The notes under the pieces: generated by a model | Told to the model about the DNA's origin: nothing | Database searches by the model: none | Seen by the model: the letters and a program-made list of their open reading frames with translations, nothing else | Shown here: positions 10,808 through 21,851 of the stretch, piece after piece | How the letters are laid out: every line of letters starts with the position of its first letter | Position numbering within the stretch: the first letter of the stretch is position 1 | Program-made: the position numbers and the translations under genes | Assembly (NCBI GenBank): GCA_043228905.1 | Contig: JBHGNT010000002.1 | Location: 24,800,001 to 24,864,000, forward strand | DNA length: 64,000 nucleotides | Direction of reading: 5' to 3' | Origin: Azolla caroliniana | Lineage: Eukaryota; Polypodiophyta

Positions 10808-12718
10808 TTATCTTCATGGAGGACAAGACCCTTGCCGACTGGGAGTCGGAGAAGAAGATAATGAACTCTGAGTCAACCGGTAAGGATCGGTTCGATGAGA
10901 TATGGACCTATCGGTTGACACTCAAAGAACTAGCCGGTTACGGTGAGGATACTGAACTGGCAGAAGAAGGAGAAGAAGCTGAAACCGGAACCGGACAAGA
11001 TCCCGAATCAGATTCAGATGAAGAACAGGTGCAGGAGCCGGTTACCGAAAACCGAGGACGGAGATATCCTCTCCGGGAAAGAAGAGCCCCCCGGAGATTT
11101 CCGGATGTAGAGCATGTGCTGCTAGCCGATGAGGGGGAGCCAGAAAGCTTCAAAGAAGCAAAGGAGGACACCCACAGCCACAAGTGGTTGAGTGCCATGT
11201 AGGACGAGATGGATTCCCTGCATGAGAACCACACGTATGAACTGGTGGAGTTGCCGAAAGGAAAGCGCGCACTCCGGAATAAGTGAGTGTACAAGTTGAA
11301 ACCGGGAGATGCCGGCAACCCCCCAAGGTACAAAGCCAAAATCATGGTGAAGGGGTTCCAGCAGAAGAAGGGAGTGGACTTCGACAAGATATTTGCCCCG
11401 GTAGTTAAGATGACTTCCATCCGAACGGTGCTGAGCATAGTGGCAAGCATGGACCTCGAGGTAGAGCAGTTAGACGTGAAGACGACGTTCCTCCACGGCG
11501 ACCTCGAAGAGGAGACCTACATGCAGCAACCGAAGGGATTTGTGAAGAAAGGGAAGGAGCACCTGGTTTGTTGATTGAATAAGACCTTGTACGGTTTGAA
11601 GCAGGCTCCCCGGCAATGGTATCGAAAGTTCGATTCCTTCATGACCGATCAAGGATACCACAAGACGCATGCCGATCACTGCGTGTTTGTGAAGAAGTTT
11701 GAAGGTGGAGACTTCCTAATACTCCTCCTGTACGTGGATGACATGTTGATCATCGGACGAGACCAAGTAAAGATACGGATGCTGAAGAAGGCTCTGAACC
11801 AGGCCTTCTCAATGAAAGACTTGGGTCCGGCAAGACAGATACTAGGGATGCACATCATCCGAGATCAATCAAAGAAGCAATTGTGGCTGTCACAGGAGAA
11901 GTATGTGACAAAGGTGCTTCAGCAGTTCAACATGTCAAATGCAAAACCGGTCGGATCGACACTCCCGGAAAACTGCAAGTTATCCAGTAAGCAAAGCCCG
12001 AAGACGAAGGCAGTGAAGGCGGATATGATGAAGATACCATATGCCTCTGTCGTCGGGAGCTTAATGTACGCAATGGTGTGTACCCGACGGGATATAAGAT
12101 ATGCAGTCGGAGTGGTGAGCCGGTTTATGAGCAATCCCGGCAAGGAGCACTGGAATGCGGTAAAATGGATACTCCGGTACTTGAAAGGCACCTCAAGTAT
12201 GTGCCTCCAATTCGGCTTCGGTAAATCTCAACTTGATAGTTTCACCGATTCGGATATGTTGGCTGATGCGGATACCAGTCGGTCAACATCGGGATATGTT
12301 ATGATATATGCAGGGAGAGCTGTTTCATGGCAGTCAAGGCTGCAAAAGACGGTTGCGCTGTCAACCACAGAGGCGGAGTACATGGTAGTTGTGGAAGCTG
12401 GCAAGGAAATACTATGGATGAAGTACTTCATCGAAGAGCTAGGGATCCGTCAAGAGGAATACAGGCTCTATTGCGACAGTGAAAGTGCCATCCACCTTGC
12501 GAAGAACTCGGCATATCACTCTAGGATGAAGCACATCCAACGGAGGTACCATTGGATCTGGGAGCGAGTGGAAGATCTAGAGTTCGTGCTAACGAAGATC
12601 CACACGGAGGAGAATGGGTTGGATATGTTGACCAAAGTGCTGACACCTGACAAGTTGGATGCATGCAGGAAGAGGATCGTATTGACGAGGCATCCCATGC
12701 CGAAGTGAAGGGGGAGTT
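10808..12718 (+). pseudogene. copia-X RT and RNase H
   Basis: Starts TTATCTTCATGGAGG, the exact continuation of the copia-X fragment at 4798. It encodes the acidic linker (PLRERRAPRRF), the RT with YVDDM near 11730, and RNase H (TEAEYMV, LYCDSESAIHLAKN) to a stop at 12706-12708. Three premature stops lie near 11200 (Gln codon), 11284 (Trp codon) and 11572 (Arg codon). The rest of the frame is remarkably clean, including 377 residues from 11575. PPT GAAGGGGGAG precedes the LTR. The first five bases are the target duplication made by copia-1. Confidence 0.88.
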
Positions 12719-13365
12719 TGTTAGGATTTCGGTCCCTCCGGATGGGATAAGAGTACCCGGCAACGAAAGACCTGGTGAGAACCGGATGAAGAGTACCTGG
12801 CAACAGAAGACCCGATGAGAACCGGATGAAGAGTACCCGGCAACGGAAGACCCGGTGAGAACCGGATGATACAGGCCCAGTGAGAACATATCACCGGATG
12901 AAGGGACATATATGTAAATATGTTCCAGAGAGCCCATTGGGGCTATATTTGTAAATAGCCCGAAAGTCATTTTAGTATTAATATGACCTAGGGCAAACTC
13001 TTTGTGTGTGTAGTCATTATTTTGTATAGAGTTATTGGTGTAATTGTTGTACAAAGCGTAGCAAAAGTTGAGAGAGAGAGAGAAAGACAGTGTGTGTCTT
13101 TGTTGTAACTGCCGCTAGGCGAAGATTGAGAGGAAGAGGTCGTGGCCTCTATGTTCATCTGTTGTATTCCTCTCTACATAGTGATAGTTGGAGTTTGGGG
13201 ACTCCCGTGGTTTTTCCCGTTTTAGGGTTTTCCACGTTAACATCCTGTGCATTCTCTTCTGTCTGTGTACCTACTTCCATTTCTCCATTTGTATTGTGTT
13301 TGATTATCATTAAGTGATCTAAGTCTTCGGTTGTGGCCGAAGATTATTCCGCATAGTTCCTTTCA
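12719..13365 (+). repeat. copia-X 3' LTR
   Basis: Begins TGTTAGGATTTCGG after the PPT. It has about three short CCGGATGA-type units (12735-12870), the hairpin TATA region (about 12966-12987), a GA tract and a terminal GGTTGTGGCCGAAG block as in related LTRs. The right end (TTTCA, 13365) is the least certain boundary. Confidence 0.75.
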
Positions 13366-13748
13366 AAGTATTCATGAATGGCCTTTTCGAGGAATGTGAG
13401 TGTTTCCATACTCTCCTCTTTAATACCACAGATGACAATATTCTTTGATCATCTTTCATATTCTTTCAATTCTCGAACATTTATGCTTTCTACATTCTTC
13501 TCTTAATTCATCACATGCATAATAGATGAGTTTGGTACCACATCCCCACCACATACATAGGCCCATGGCTTCATTGTGCATACATTTTTCATCTCACTTG
13601 CATCCTGCTTCATTGTATCCATTTCTTTCCTCTTTTAATGTATCCTTTAATTCAATCTCGTTAAGGCATTTATTTGCTTTGAAAAAAACATTCTTAAATT
13701 CTTGAATCCCATTTTTTAAGTTTTGCAACTATTTTCTTAAGACCTTAA
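13366..13748. other. AT-rich stretch, nothing recognised
   Basis: No open frame of note, no repeat and no element ends. Composition is AT-rich and unlike the flanking elements. It is probably older host or element DNA. Confidence 0.4.
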
Positions 13749-14067
13749 TGTTGAATATTGGCTTCTAATGGACGTATTCACGCCGTCTCCTTTTGTACAC
13801 ACTAGGCTTAGGCTATTTATGTAAATAGTGAGAAGGGCAGTTGCCCTAAGTCAGTCAGTATATATCTGACTATGTAACCTAGTTTGTGGTTGTTGCTTTA
13901 AGTTGAAATATACTCTTCATATTGTGTGTAACTGTCTCTCTCTCTCTTGCATACTAGTTGTATTCTTGGTCTTTATTGCCATCAATGTTACGATCTTGCA
14001 TCCTTTCTTGATCTTATCCTAGAAGAGTGTTGATCTTGTTCCGCATTAGATGACGGTGATCTCAACA
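13749..14067 (+). repeat. copia-D' 5' LTR
   Basis: Starts TGTTGAATATTGG and ends ATCTCAACA, followed by a tRNA-Met-like primer site (TCTGGTATCAAAGC, 14068-14081). The internal block TGGACGTATTCAC, TTGCCCTAAGTC and a palindromic TATATA region match the copia-D LTR at 61199-61494. Confidence 0.75.
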
Positions 14068-14418
14068 TCTGGTATCAAAGCTTGGTATTGTTTGATTCTA
14101 CTGCCACCATCTATCTAACCTTCATTGGCAACTCCTCTTGAAATTACACTTGACGAAGAGAGACAATTGAAGGTCTGCACCCCACTGTTCGAAATCACCC
14201 TTGAAGTAACTCAGTCGACTGTACTTCGACTTGATGATTGTCGTCTCTTGGAGTGAGACCCTTCTCTTGATCAGACCACATTCACGACTCACTCAGTTAG
14301 GCAAAAATCGAATAGGTCATCTGACGCTATCTCCTCACCTGCCGTAACCACTCGAAGCAAACACAACTCTAGGGGCAACCCCCATCTGTGTTTCATTCGG
14401 AAGGACCAGTAGGCTCCG
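14068..14418 (+). other. copia-D' leader, left part
   Basis: Untranslated leader after the primer site. It is interrupted at 14418/14419 by copia-2 and resumes at 19744. The five bases CTCCG at 14414-14418 are repeated at 19744-19748. Confidence 0.7.
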
Positions 14419-15086
14419 TGTTGGGAGACAGGTCCCTCCGGATGGGAAGGGAGAAGAACAGTGCCGACGAACAAACTCGGCCGAGGCCGACCGGTCGAGG
14501 CCGAAACGGTATGAACCGGATGGGGAGTACCCGACTGTGGAGAGCCGGATGGTGTAGGCCCGGTATGGACCGGATGGGGAGTACCCGACTGCGGAGAGCC
14601 GGATGGTGTAGGCCCGGTATGAACCGGAGGAAGAGACATATTCGTAAATATGTTTCTGATAGCCCATCGAGGCTACATTTGTAAATAGCCGAAAATTCAT
14701 ATTAGTATAAATATGACTTAGGGCAAACTTTTTGTGGTTGTTGTTATTCTTCGTTGTTGGTGCAAGAAGAAGAGAGAGCGCGTAACTGTACAGAGAGAGA
14801 GAGAGAGAGACGAGGTCGTTGCCTCTGTTGTAACCGCCGCCTGTGGCGAAGATCTGAGAGCACGAGGTCGTTGCCTCAGTGAACTCACTGTTGTATATTC
14901 CTACATAGTGACAGTTTGCAGCCTGTGGGTTGCCGTGGTTTTTCCCTTATTTTGGGGTTTTCCACGTAAACCTCCTGTGTACCATTTCTCCCCTTGGTGT
15001 CGCGTTTCATTACCTGTTTTTCTGTGTATGAAAAGAATCTCGGTTGTGGCCGAGCGTCAGACATAAGGAACGTCGGGTTCTCAACA
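14419..15086 (+). repeat. copia-2 5' LTR
   Basis: TGTTGGGAGACAGG to GTTCTCAACA, 668 bp. It contains two 54-bp CCGG-rich units, hairpins at 14636-14653 and 14671-14690, and a GA microsatellite. The 3' LTR has lost the first hairpin. Confidence 0.9.
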
Positions 15087-15116
15087 ATTGGTATCAGAGC
15101 AAAATCGACACAGAAA

Positions 15117-18100
15117 ATGGACGAATCGTTTGGCGGCATGTTCAAGCTAACCGGCTCCAACTATTCAGTGTGGAAGTCGAAGATGAGGGACATGCTAGTG
15201 GTTAAAGACCTCTGGCTGCCGGTTCAGTTCGGGGACAAGAGACCGGACAAAATCGACGCCGCGATATGGGAGGTGATGCACATGAAGACAACGGCGTACA
15301 TACGGTGCTTCATCGACATGAGCCTGTACAACAACTTCAATGAAGAGAGCAGGGCTCATGAGCTCTGGGAGAAGATCGACATAATGTTCCAAAACAAAAA
15401 TGTTGTCAATCAGGTGTCGGTATTCCGGAAGCTAGTAAGACTCCGGTACCAAGATGGCTCCAGCATGGCGGAGCATATGAATGCCTTCCAGGGGCTGATC
15501 CACCAGGCAACGTCATTGGAAGTACCTCTTGCCGATGAGGTCCTAGCGCTACTCCTGCTCGGTTCCCTCCCGGATAGCTAGGAGACGTTGGTTGTCACTT
15601 TGGGCAACGCCGGGCCGAAAGGAAAACGGTTATCCCTAGCAAGAGTAAAGTCGAGCTTGCTAGATGAGGAGGCTCGTTGGAAAGACAAAGATAGGAGCTC
15701 CGACTCCAAAGCGCTCCTTACCGAATCGGAACGCGGAAGACATAGAAACCATAGTCCCCAGAACCGGGAGAAGTCGGGGACACGGTCAAAGTCAAGGGGG
15801 AGGCCTACTTGCTTCTATTGCGGCAAGCCGGGACACTTCCAAAAGAACTGTCGGCATTTCCGTAAAGACAAGGAAACCGACGGTACCGATTCGAAGCAAA
15901 CCCCGAACCGAAACGGTACAGACCGGAACTGTAAAGACCGGAAGGGAACGACGGCAATTGCGGCAAGTGAAGAGGAGTTGATGCTCATCACCGAGGAGAG
16001 TGAGATCAACCATGCCGGCGACGAGATGACCTGGGTGGTAGACTCCGGAGCATCGTTCCAACTTACCCCGGACCAGAAATGCTTCTCATCCTACTCAGCC
16101 GGTGATCACGGCTGTGTCCGGATGGGGAATGAAGGAACATGCCGAATTGTCGGCATAGGAGACGTGTGGCTGACAACACCAACCGGATGCAAGTTGCTGT
16201 TGAAGGATGTCCGACACGTTCCGGAAGTTCGTCTGAATCTGATATCAGCCGGTCGGCTAGATGATGAAGGCTACACGGGTAGCATCCCGAACGGTGTCAT
16301 GAAGTTCAGCAAAGGGAGCCTGATTGTGGCTCGGGCCCGGAAGGTAAACACTTTGTACCTGATGAATGCCCGGTTATGTCCGGAAGAAGTGAACGCGGCT
16401 TCCGACACTGCCGGTGAGCTGTGGCACAAGAGGCTATGTCACATGAGTGAGAAGGGGATGAAGAGGCTTGGAGACGACAACCTCATTCCAGTGAAGAACG
16501 TGCACTTAGAGAAGTGCACTGATTGTCTGGCCGGTAAGCAGAACCGGACCTCCTTCCGACCAAGGCCACCGATGAGACGTAATGCACCACTGGAGTTGGT
16601 GCATACGGATGTTTGTCAAGTAGACACGAAGTCACATGCCGGAGCGCAGTACTTCGTGACGTTCATAGATGACCACACCCGGAAGCTGTGGGCCACACCG
16701 CTGAAGACGAAGGATCAGGTGTTATCAGTCTTCAAAGAGCTCCACGCGAGAGTGGAAAGAGAAACCGGCCGGAAGCTGAAGGCGGTTCGAGCAGATAACG
16801 GAGGAGAGTACCGGGGGCAGTTCGAGGAGTACTGCCGCTCGAAGGGAATCCGGCTCGAATTTACCGTGCCAAAGATGCCGGAACTAAATGGACTGGCCGA
16901 GAGGATTAACCGGACCATAATGGAGAGGGTCCGGAGTATGCTAGCGCATGCAAAACTACCCAAGAAGTTTTGGGCTGAGGCACTGTCGACGGCGACATAT
17001 GTGATAAACAGATCACCCTCAGTACCCTTGGACGGAGACACGCCATAGAGAGTATGGACCGGTAAGGAAGTGTCCTACCGGCATCTGAGGGTGTTCGGGT
17101 GTCTCGCGTACGTGCATGTAGCAAAGGACCAGAGAGGAAAGTTAGATCCAAAGACCCGGCCATGCATATTCCTCGGTTACGGTGACGATGAGTTCGGCTA
17201 CCGAGTATGGGACCCGGTCGACAAGAAGGTATTCCGGAGTCGAGATATTATCTTCATGGAGGACAAGACGCTCGCCGACTGGGAGTCGGAGAAGAAGATA
17301 ATGAACTCCGAGTCGACCGGTAAGGATAGACTCTACAATGAGCAGACCCAACCGGCAAGAGACCGGTTAGCACTCGAGGAACCAGCCGGTTACGGTGAGG
17401 ATACCGAACCGGCAGAAGAAGAAGTAGAGGAAGGTGAGACCGGAACCGGCGAAGACCCCGAATCGGATTCGGAAGAAGAGCAAATGGAGGAACCGGTTAC
17501 CGAAGCCCGAAGACGTAGATATCCTCTCAGAGAGAGAAGGGCGCCCCGGAGATTTCCGGATGCAGAGCATGTCCTGCTGACCGATGAGGGGGAGCCGGAA
17601 AGCTTCGAAGAAGCGAAGGAAGACACCCACACCCGAAAATGGTTGAGTGCCATGCAGGATGAGATGGATTCTCTGCATGAGAACCATACGTACGAATTGG
17701 TGGAGCTGCCGAAAGGAAAGCGGGCACTCCGAAACAAGTGGGTGTTCAAGTTGAAACCGGGAGATGCCGGCAACCCCCCGAGATACAAAGCCAGGATCGT
17801 GGTGAAGGGGTTCCAGCAGAAGAAGGGCGTGGATTTCGACGAAATATTCGCCCCGGTAGTGAAGATGACCTCCATCCGGACGGTGCTGAGTATAGCAGCA
17901 AGCATGGATCTCGAGGTAGAGCAGCTGGACGTGAAGACGGCATTCCTTCACGGCGACCTCAAAGAGGAAATCTACATGGAGCAACCGGAAGGATTTGTGG
18001 AGAAAGGGAAGGAGCACCTGGTATGCCGGTTGAAGAAGAGCCTGTACGGACTGAAGCAGGCTCCCCGGCAATGGTACCGGAAGTTCGACTCCTTCATGAC

Positions 18101-19068
18101 CGATCAAGGGTACCATATGACGCAAGCTGATCACTGCGTGTTCGTGAAGAAGTTCGAAGGAGGGGACTTCCTGATACTCCTCCTGTACGTGGATGACATG
18201 TTGATCGTCGGACGAGACCAAGGAAAAATACGGATGCTAAAGAAGGCTCTCAACCGGACCTTCTCAATGAAGGACTTGGGTCCGGCAAGACAGATGTTGG
18301 GGATGCACATCATTCGGGACCGGTCAGTGAAGCAATTATGGCTGTCACAGGAGAAGTATGTGACAAAGGTGCTTCACCGGTTCAACATGTCAGATGCAAA
18401 ACCGGTCGGATCGACACTTCCGGCAAACTGCAAGTTGTCCGGTAAGCAAAGCCCGAAGACAAAAGGAGAGAAGGCAGATATGATGAAGATTCCATATGCC
18501 TCTGTCGTCGGGAGCTTGATGTACGCAATGGTTTGTACCCGACCGGACATTGGATACGCAGTCGGAGTGGTGAGCCGGTTTATGAGCAACCCCGGCAAGG
18601 AGCATTGGAACGCGGTCAAGTGGATACTCCGGTATTTGAAGGGCATTTCAAATATGTGTCTCCGATTCGGCTCCGGAAAACCTCAACTAAACGGTTTCAC
18701 CGATTCGGACATGTCGGCTGATGTGGATACCAACCGGTCTACATCCGGGTATGTGATGACATATGCAGGGGGAGCTGTTTCGTGGCAGTCGAGGCTGCAG
18801 AAGACGGTTGCATTGTCAACCACAGAGGCGGAGTACATGGCGGCTGTGGAAGCCGGCAAGGAAATATTATGGACGCATGCCGGCAACGAAGCATATCCAG
18901 CGGAGGTATCACTGGATCCGGGAAAGGGTAGATGACCAGGAGTTCGCATTGGCGAAGATCCACACGGCCGAGAACGGGTCAGATATGCTGACCAAAGTGC
19001 TGACACCCGACAAGTTGGACGCATGCCGGAAGAGGATCGGGCTGGAAAGACACCCCATGCCGGAGTGA
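15117..19068 (+). pseudogene. copia-2 gag-pol
   Basis: One former polyprotein frame. Gag starts at the ATG at 15117 (MDESFGGMFKLTGSN). A zinc knuckle CFYCGKPGHFQKNC starts at about 15810. The protease DSGAS is at 16041, the integrase zinc finger near 16420, and the integrase core with HTDVCQV, DNGGEY and PELNGLAERIN follows. RT has YVDDM at about 18186. Breaks: TAG at 15579-15581 (Trp), TAG at 17046-17048 (Gln), and a deletion near 18873 that removes the RNase H segment between KEILW and KHIQRRYHW, including the conserved LYCDSQSAIH block. The end (DMLTKVLTPDKLDACRKRI) is readable to 19068. It cannot make an active RNase H. Confidence 0.92.
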
Positions 19069-19078
19069 AGGGGGAGTT

Positions 19079-19434
19079 TGTTGGTAGACAGGTCCCTCCG
19101 GATGTGAAGGGAGAAGAATAGTGCCGACGAACAAACTCGGCCGAGGCCGACAGGCCGAGGCCGAAACGGAGAACCGGATGAGGAGTACCCGACTGCGGAG
19201 AACCGGATGAGGAGTACCCGACTGCGGAGAGTCGGATGGTGTAGGCCCGGTATGAACCGGATGAGGAGTACCCGACTGTGGAGAGCCGGATGGAGCCCAT
19301 CGAGGCTACATTTGTAAATAGCCGAAAAGTCATATTAGTATAAATATGACTTAGGGCAAACTTTTAGTAGTGTGTTGTCATTCTTGTTGTTATTCTTTCT
19401 TGTTGGTGCAAGAAGAAATCAGAGCACGTAACTG

Positions 19435-19466
<32 letters not shown>

Positions 19467-19743
19467 CGAGGTCGTTGCCTCTGTTGTAACCGCCGCCTGT
19501 GGCGAAGATCTGAGAGCACGAGGTCGTTGCCTCAGTGATCTCACTGTTGTATATTTCTACATAGCGACAGTTTGCAGCTTGTGGGCTGCCGTGGTTTTTC
19601 CCCTATTTTGGGGTTTTCCACGTATACCTCCTGTGTACCATTTCTCCTCTTTTGTGTCGCGTTTCATTACCTGTTTTTCTGTGTATGTAAAGAATCTCGG
19701 TTGTGGCCGAGCGTCGGACATAAGGAACGTCGGGTTCTCAACA
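19079..19743 (+). repeat. copia-2 3' LTR
   Basis: TGTTGGTAGACAGG to TTCTCAACA, 665 bp, directly after the PPT and followed by the duplication CTCCG. Compared with the 5' LTR the first hairpin is deleted and the GA tract (19438-19466) is longer. Confidence 0.9.
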
Positions 19744-19748
19744 CTCCG

Positions 19749-20996
19749 TCCCTCTAATCGTTGCAATTACCCAAAACAGGATCGGCCTAGAAAATCGCAC
19801 ATAATTCGTGTTGGGAAATCTTGGAAAATCGACATTCGAAATCGAACAATCAAATCTGGGTTCAACTCGACTAAGTCGGTTGACAGTAGTCACTCCGAAC
19901 AGTATTCATCGACATTCGTAATCAACACGACTTGTGACCAACTTCAGCTAGAACAGCATCAAGTGAGCCAAGTTGTTGCACTCCATCACAGTTTGTAGCT
20001 AACTCCGGACAAAGTCTATTATACCAACACAGATGGCTTCAACATCCGGCTCGTCAGAGATGAGTCTAAGGAAGTTCGACAGATCGAACTTCAACTTCTG
20101 GAAGGAGCAGATGCAGGACTATTTAATAGTCAAGGGGCAAATTGACCCCATTGAGAATGAAGACCCTCCAAAAGGATACAAGCCGCTCGAATGGGAAAAG
20201 CTCGACAGAATCATCCAAGCCACCATTCGAATGCACCTATCGGAGGTTGTGTACTTCACGGTGCAATCCTATTCAACTGTCTTCCAACTTTCGAAGACAC
20301 ATTCGGACACTTACGAAAAGAAGGTCGTCGCCACCAAGATATACCTGATTCGGCGCCTTTATAACCTTCCGATCAAAGAGTTTGACTCAGTCCAGGCACA
20401 CCTAAACGAGTACGAAAGCTTAAGCTCCCAAATTTTGGCCCAGGGAACGATTATCGAGGATGAACTAAAAGCAATGCTGCTTATGAGTAGTCTTCCTCCT
20501 CTCGTGGGAAACTTTCGTCACAACCGTGTGCAATGCGTCAATAGCTGCCATCAAGTACTCTTCAATCACGAGCGCAATTATGACAAAAGCGGCTCAGAGA
20601 AAATCATTTACTAACGACGCAGCCAACAACGCTTACGTAGTACAAGGTTGAACAATCAACGATGTCGGAGCCAATCACGGGATAATCGAGTATGCAACTA
20701 CTGCAAGAAACACAGACACATCAAAGCCGATTGTCGTGCACTCAAGGCTAAAAACGATTAGGCTCGGCGAGCCGGGCAGAAGAGTGGCCGACCCAAGGAG
20801 AAAAACTACATCGGCTATTCGGCCAAAGTATTGATAAACGACCTGAATATACTATCAATTGAGAACCTAATCGAATCAGAAGTTTTGCTTACGACTGAAG
20901 AATCGAGCGAGCACATGGCTCTCAAATTCGGGTGCATCTTTTCATGTGACTCCTCATCGATCACAATTTCGGCAATACACGGCCCGACATTCTAAC
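19749..20996 (+). pseudogene. copia-D' gag
   Basis: After the rest of the leader, an ATG at 20033 opens a 193-residue gag frame (MASTSGSSEMSLRKFDRSNF..) of the UBN2-like copia gag type (FWKEQMQDYLIVKG, LIRRLYNLPI). The frame is lost near 20612. A zinc knuckle is still readable in another frame near 20690-20740 (CNYCKKHRHIKADC, C-x2-C-x4-H-x4-C). No protease active site is visible before the element breaks off near 20996. It is an old, truncated copy related in its LTR to copia-D at the right edge. Confidence 0.75.
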
Positions 20997-21062
20997 TCAG
21001 TTCAGGTAGGAAATTCGCAACTGTAAAGAAATGAGGAGCAAGAGTGGTTGAGATGCAGCGGA

Positions 21063-21115
<53 letters not shown>

Positions 21116-21527
21116 TAAGGCAAAACACAAAGAGAGACAAAGAGAGCTTAAAAACAGAGATAAATGACAGTATATTACATTAACCAAAATACTTCCAGTA
21201 GTAACTAAGTTACAAGGGGTTGGTTTAAATACCAACTATACTAGGGCAAGTGCCATTTCTACTATTTACAAAACTAGCCTGGTATGACCATGAGCTAGTG
21301 TGAAACCTATTACTATGGGAAGTTGACTTCCACTCTCAACACGCCCCTTTGAACACAACTTCCATCTGTCGAAAACTTGTTTCGGTTCGGTCTTCGGAAT
21401 TCGGCTTCCGGCATTCGTAATCCTCGAACTGGATTGTTTGGCTTTTCGGCTTCGTGCTCGATTCGATTAACTATGTATTGCGTACTCATGTATCGTTGCA
21501 TGTTGCATATCGTTCTGTCATTACGTT
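20997..21527 (-). mobile_element. copia-E-like 3' end (LTR and short internal tail)
   Basis: On the minus strand a purine-rich AAAGGGGCG precedes TGTTGAGAGTGG at 21341, an LTR start. The LTR runs to about 21022 and contains TTGCCCTAGT, TTTAAA flanked by GTTGGT/ACCAAC, and a (CA)n tract. The sequence at 21342-21501 encodes only a short arginine-rich frame. The other end of the element is missing, so the limits are approximate. Confidence 0.5.
21068..21112. repeat. (GT)n microsatellite
   Basis: About 22 uninterrupted GT dinucleotides inside the copia-E-like LTR. Confidence 0.95.
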
Positions 21528-21552
21528 GTCGTGAAGATTCCGGGCCCTAGGC
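21528..21552 (+). repeat. gypsy LTR tip fragment
   Basis: TGTCGTGAAGATTCCGGGCC is nearly identical to the start of the gypsy-F LTR at 21852 but is joined after 25 bp to integrase coding sequence at CCTCGACAAC, a string that also occurs at LTR ends. Confidence 0.6.
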
Positions 21553-21741
21553 CTCGACAACCAGCATAGGTCTACGCGTAAGTTCACGAAACGATGGTTC
21601 GGGCCATACGTGCTAATCGGCGTCAACGATAACGCGATGTATCATCTTGCGGAGCTCAACGGGACCCAAATGACGACCCCGGTGGCCGGGAAGCGGATAA
21701 AGGCCTTCAAGAGGCGGAGTGAGGTGGAACCAGACCCATGA
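21553..21741 (+). pseudogene. gypsy-F integrase C-terminus
   Basis: Encodes the GPY/F end of a Ty3/gypsy integrase (WFGPYVL, YHLAEL, PVAGKRIKAFKRR), closely parallel to the gypsy-A copy at 240-430, ending at TGA (21739-21741). Everything upstream is missing. About 110 bp of 3' UTR with a purine tract (GTGGGGGTGGA) precedes the LTR. Confidence 0.8.
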
Positions 21742-21851
21742 GCCAAAAGCGCCGGTTCAGAAGGGGAGGGCGAGTAGCATATGGACCGGAATCCCTTACT
21801 AAAATCGTTGCCCGGCACATAACAGAGTATGTGCGGTTTAGTGGGGGTGGA

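Larger units (their letters stand above)
14419..19743 (+). mobile_element. copia-2, complete but decayed Ty1/copia element
   Basis: Full element of 5325 bp: 5' LTR 14419-15086, tRNA-Met primer site ATTGGTATCAGAGC right after it, gag-pol, PPT GAAGGGGGAG, and 3' LTR 19079-19743. CTCCG flanks it on both sides as a 5-bp target duplication. The host is the leader of copia-D'. Confidence 0.93.

Noticed and set aside
19744-20996. Copia-D' and copia-D as two halves of one element split by rearrangement
   Set aside because: LTR sequences are only broadly similar and copia-D' is heavily decayed while copia-D pol is intact, so they are separate insertions.
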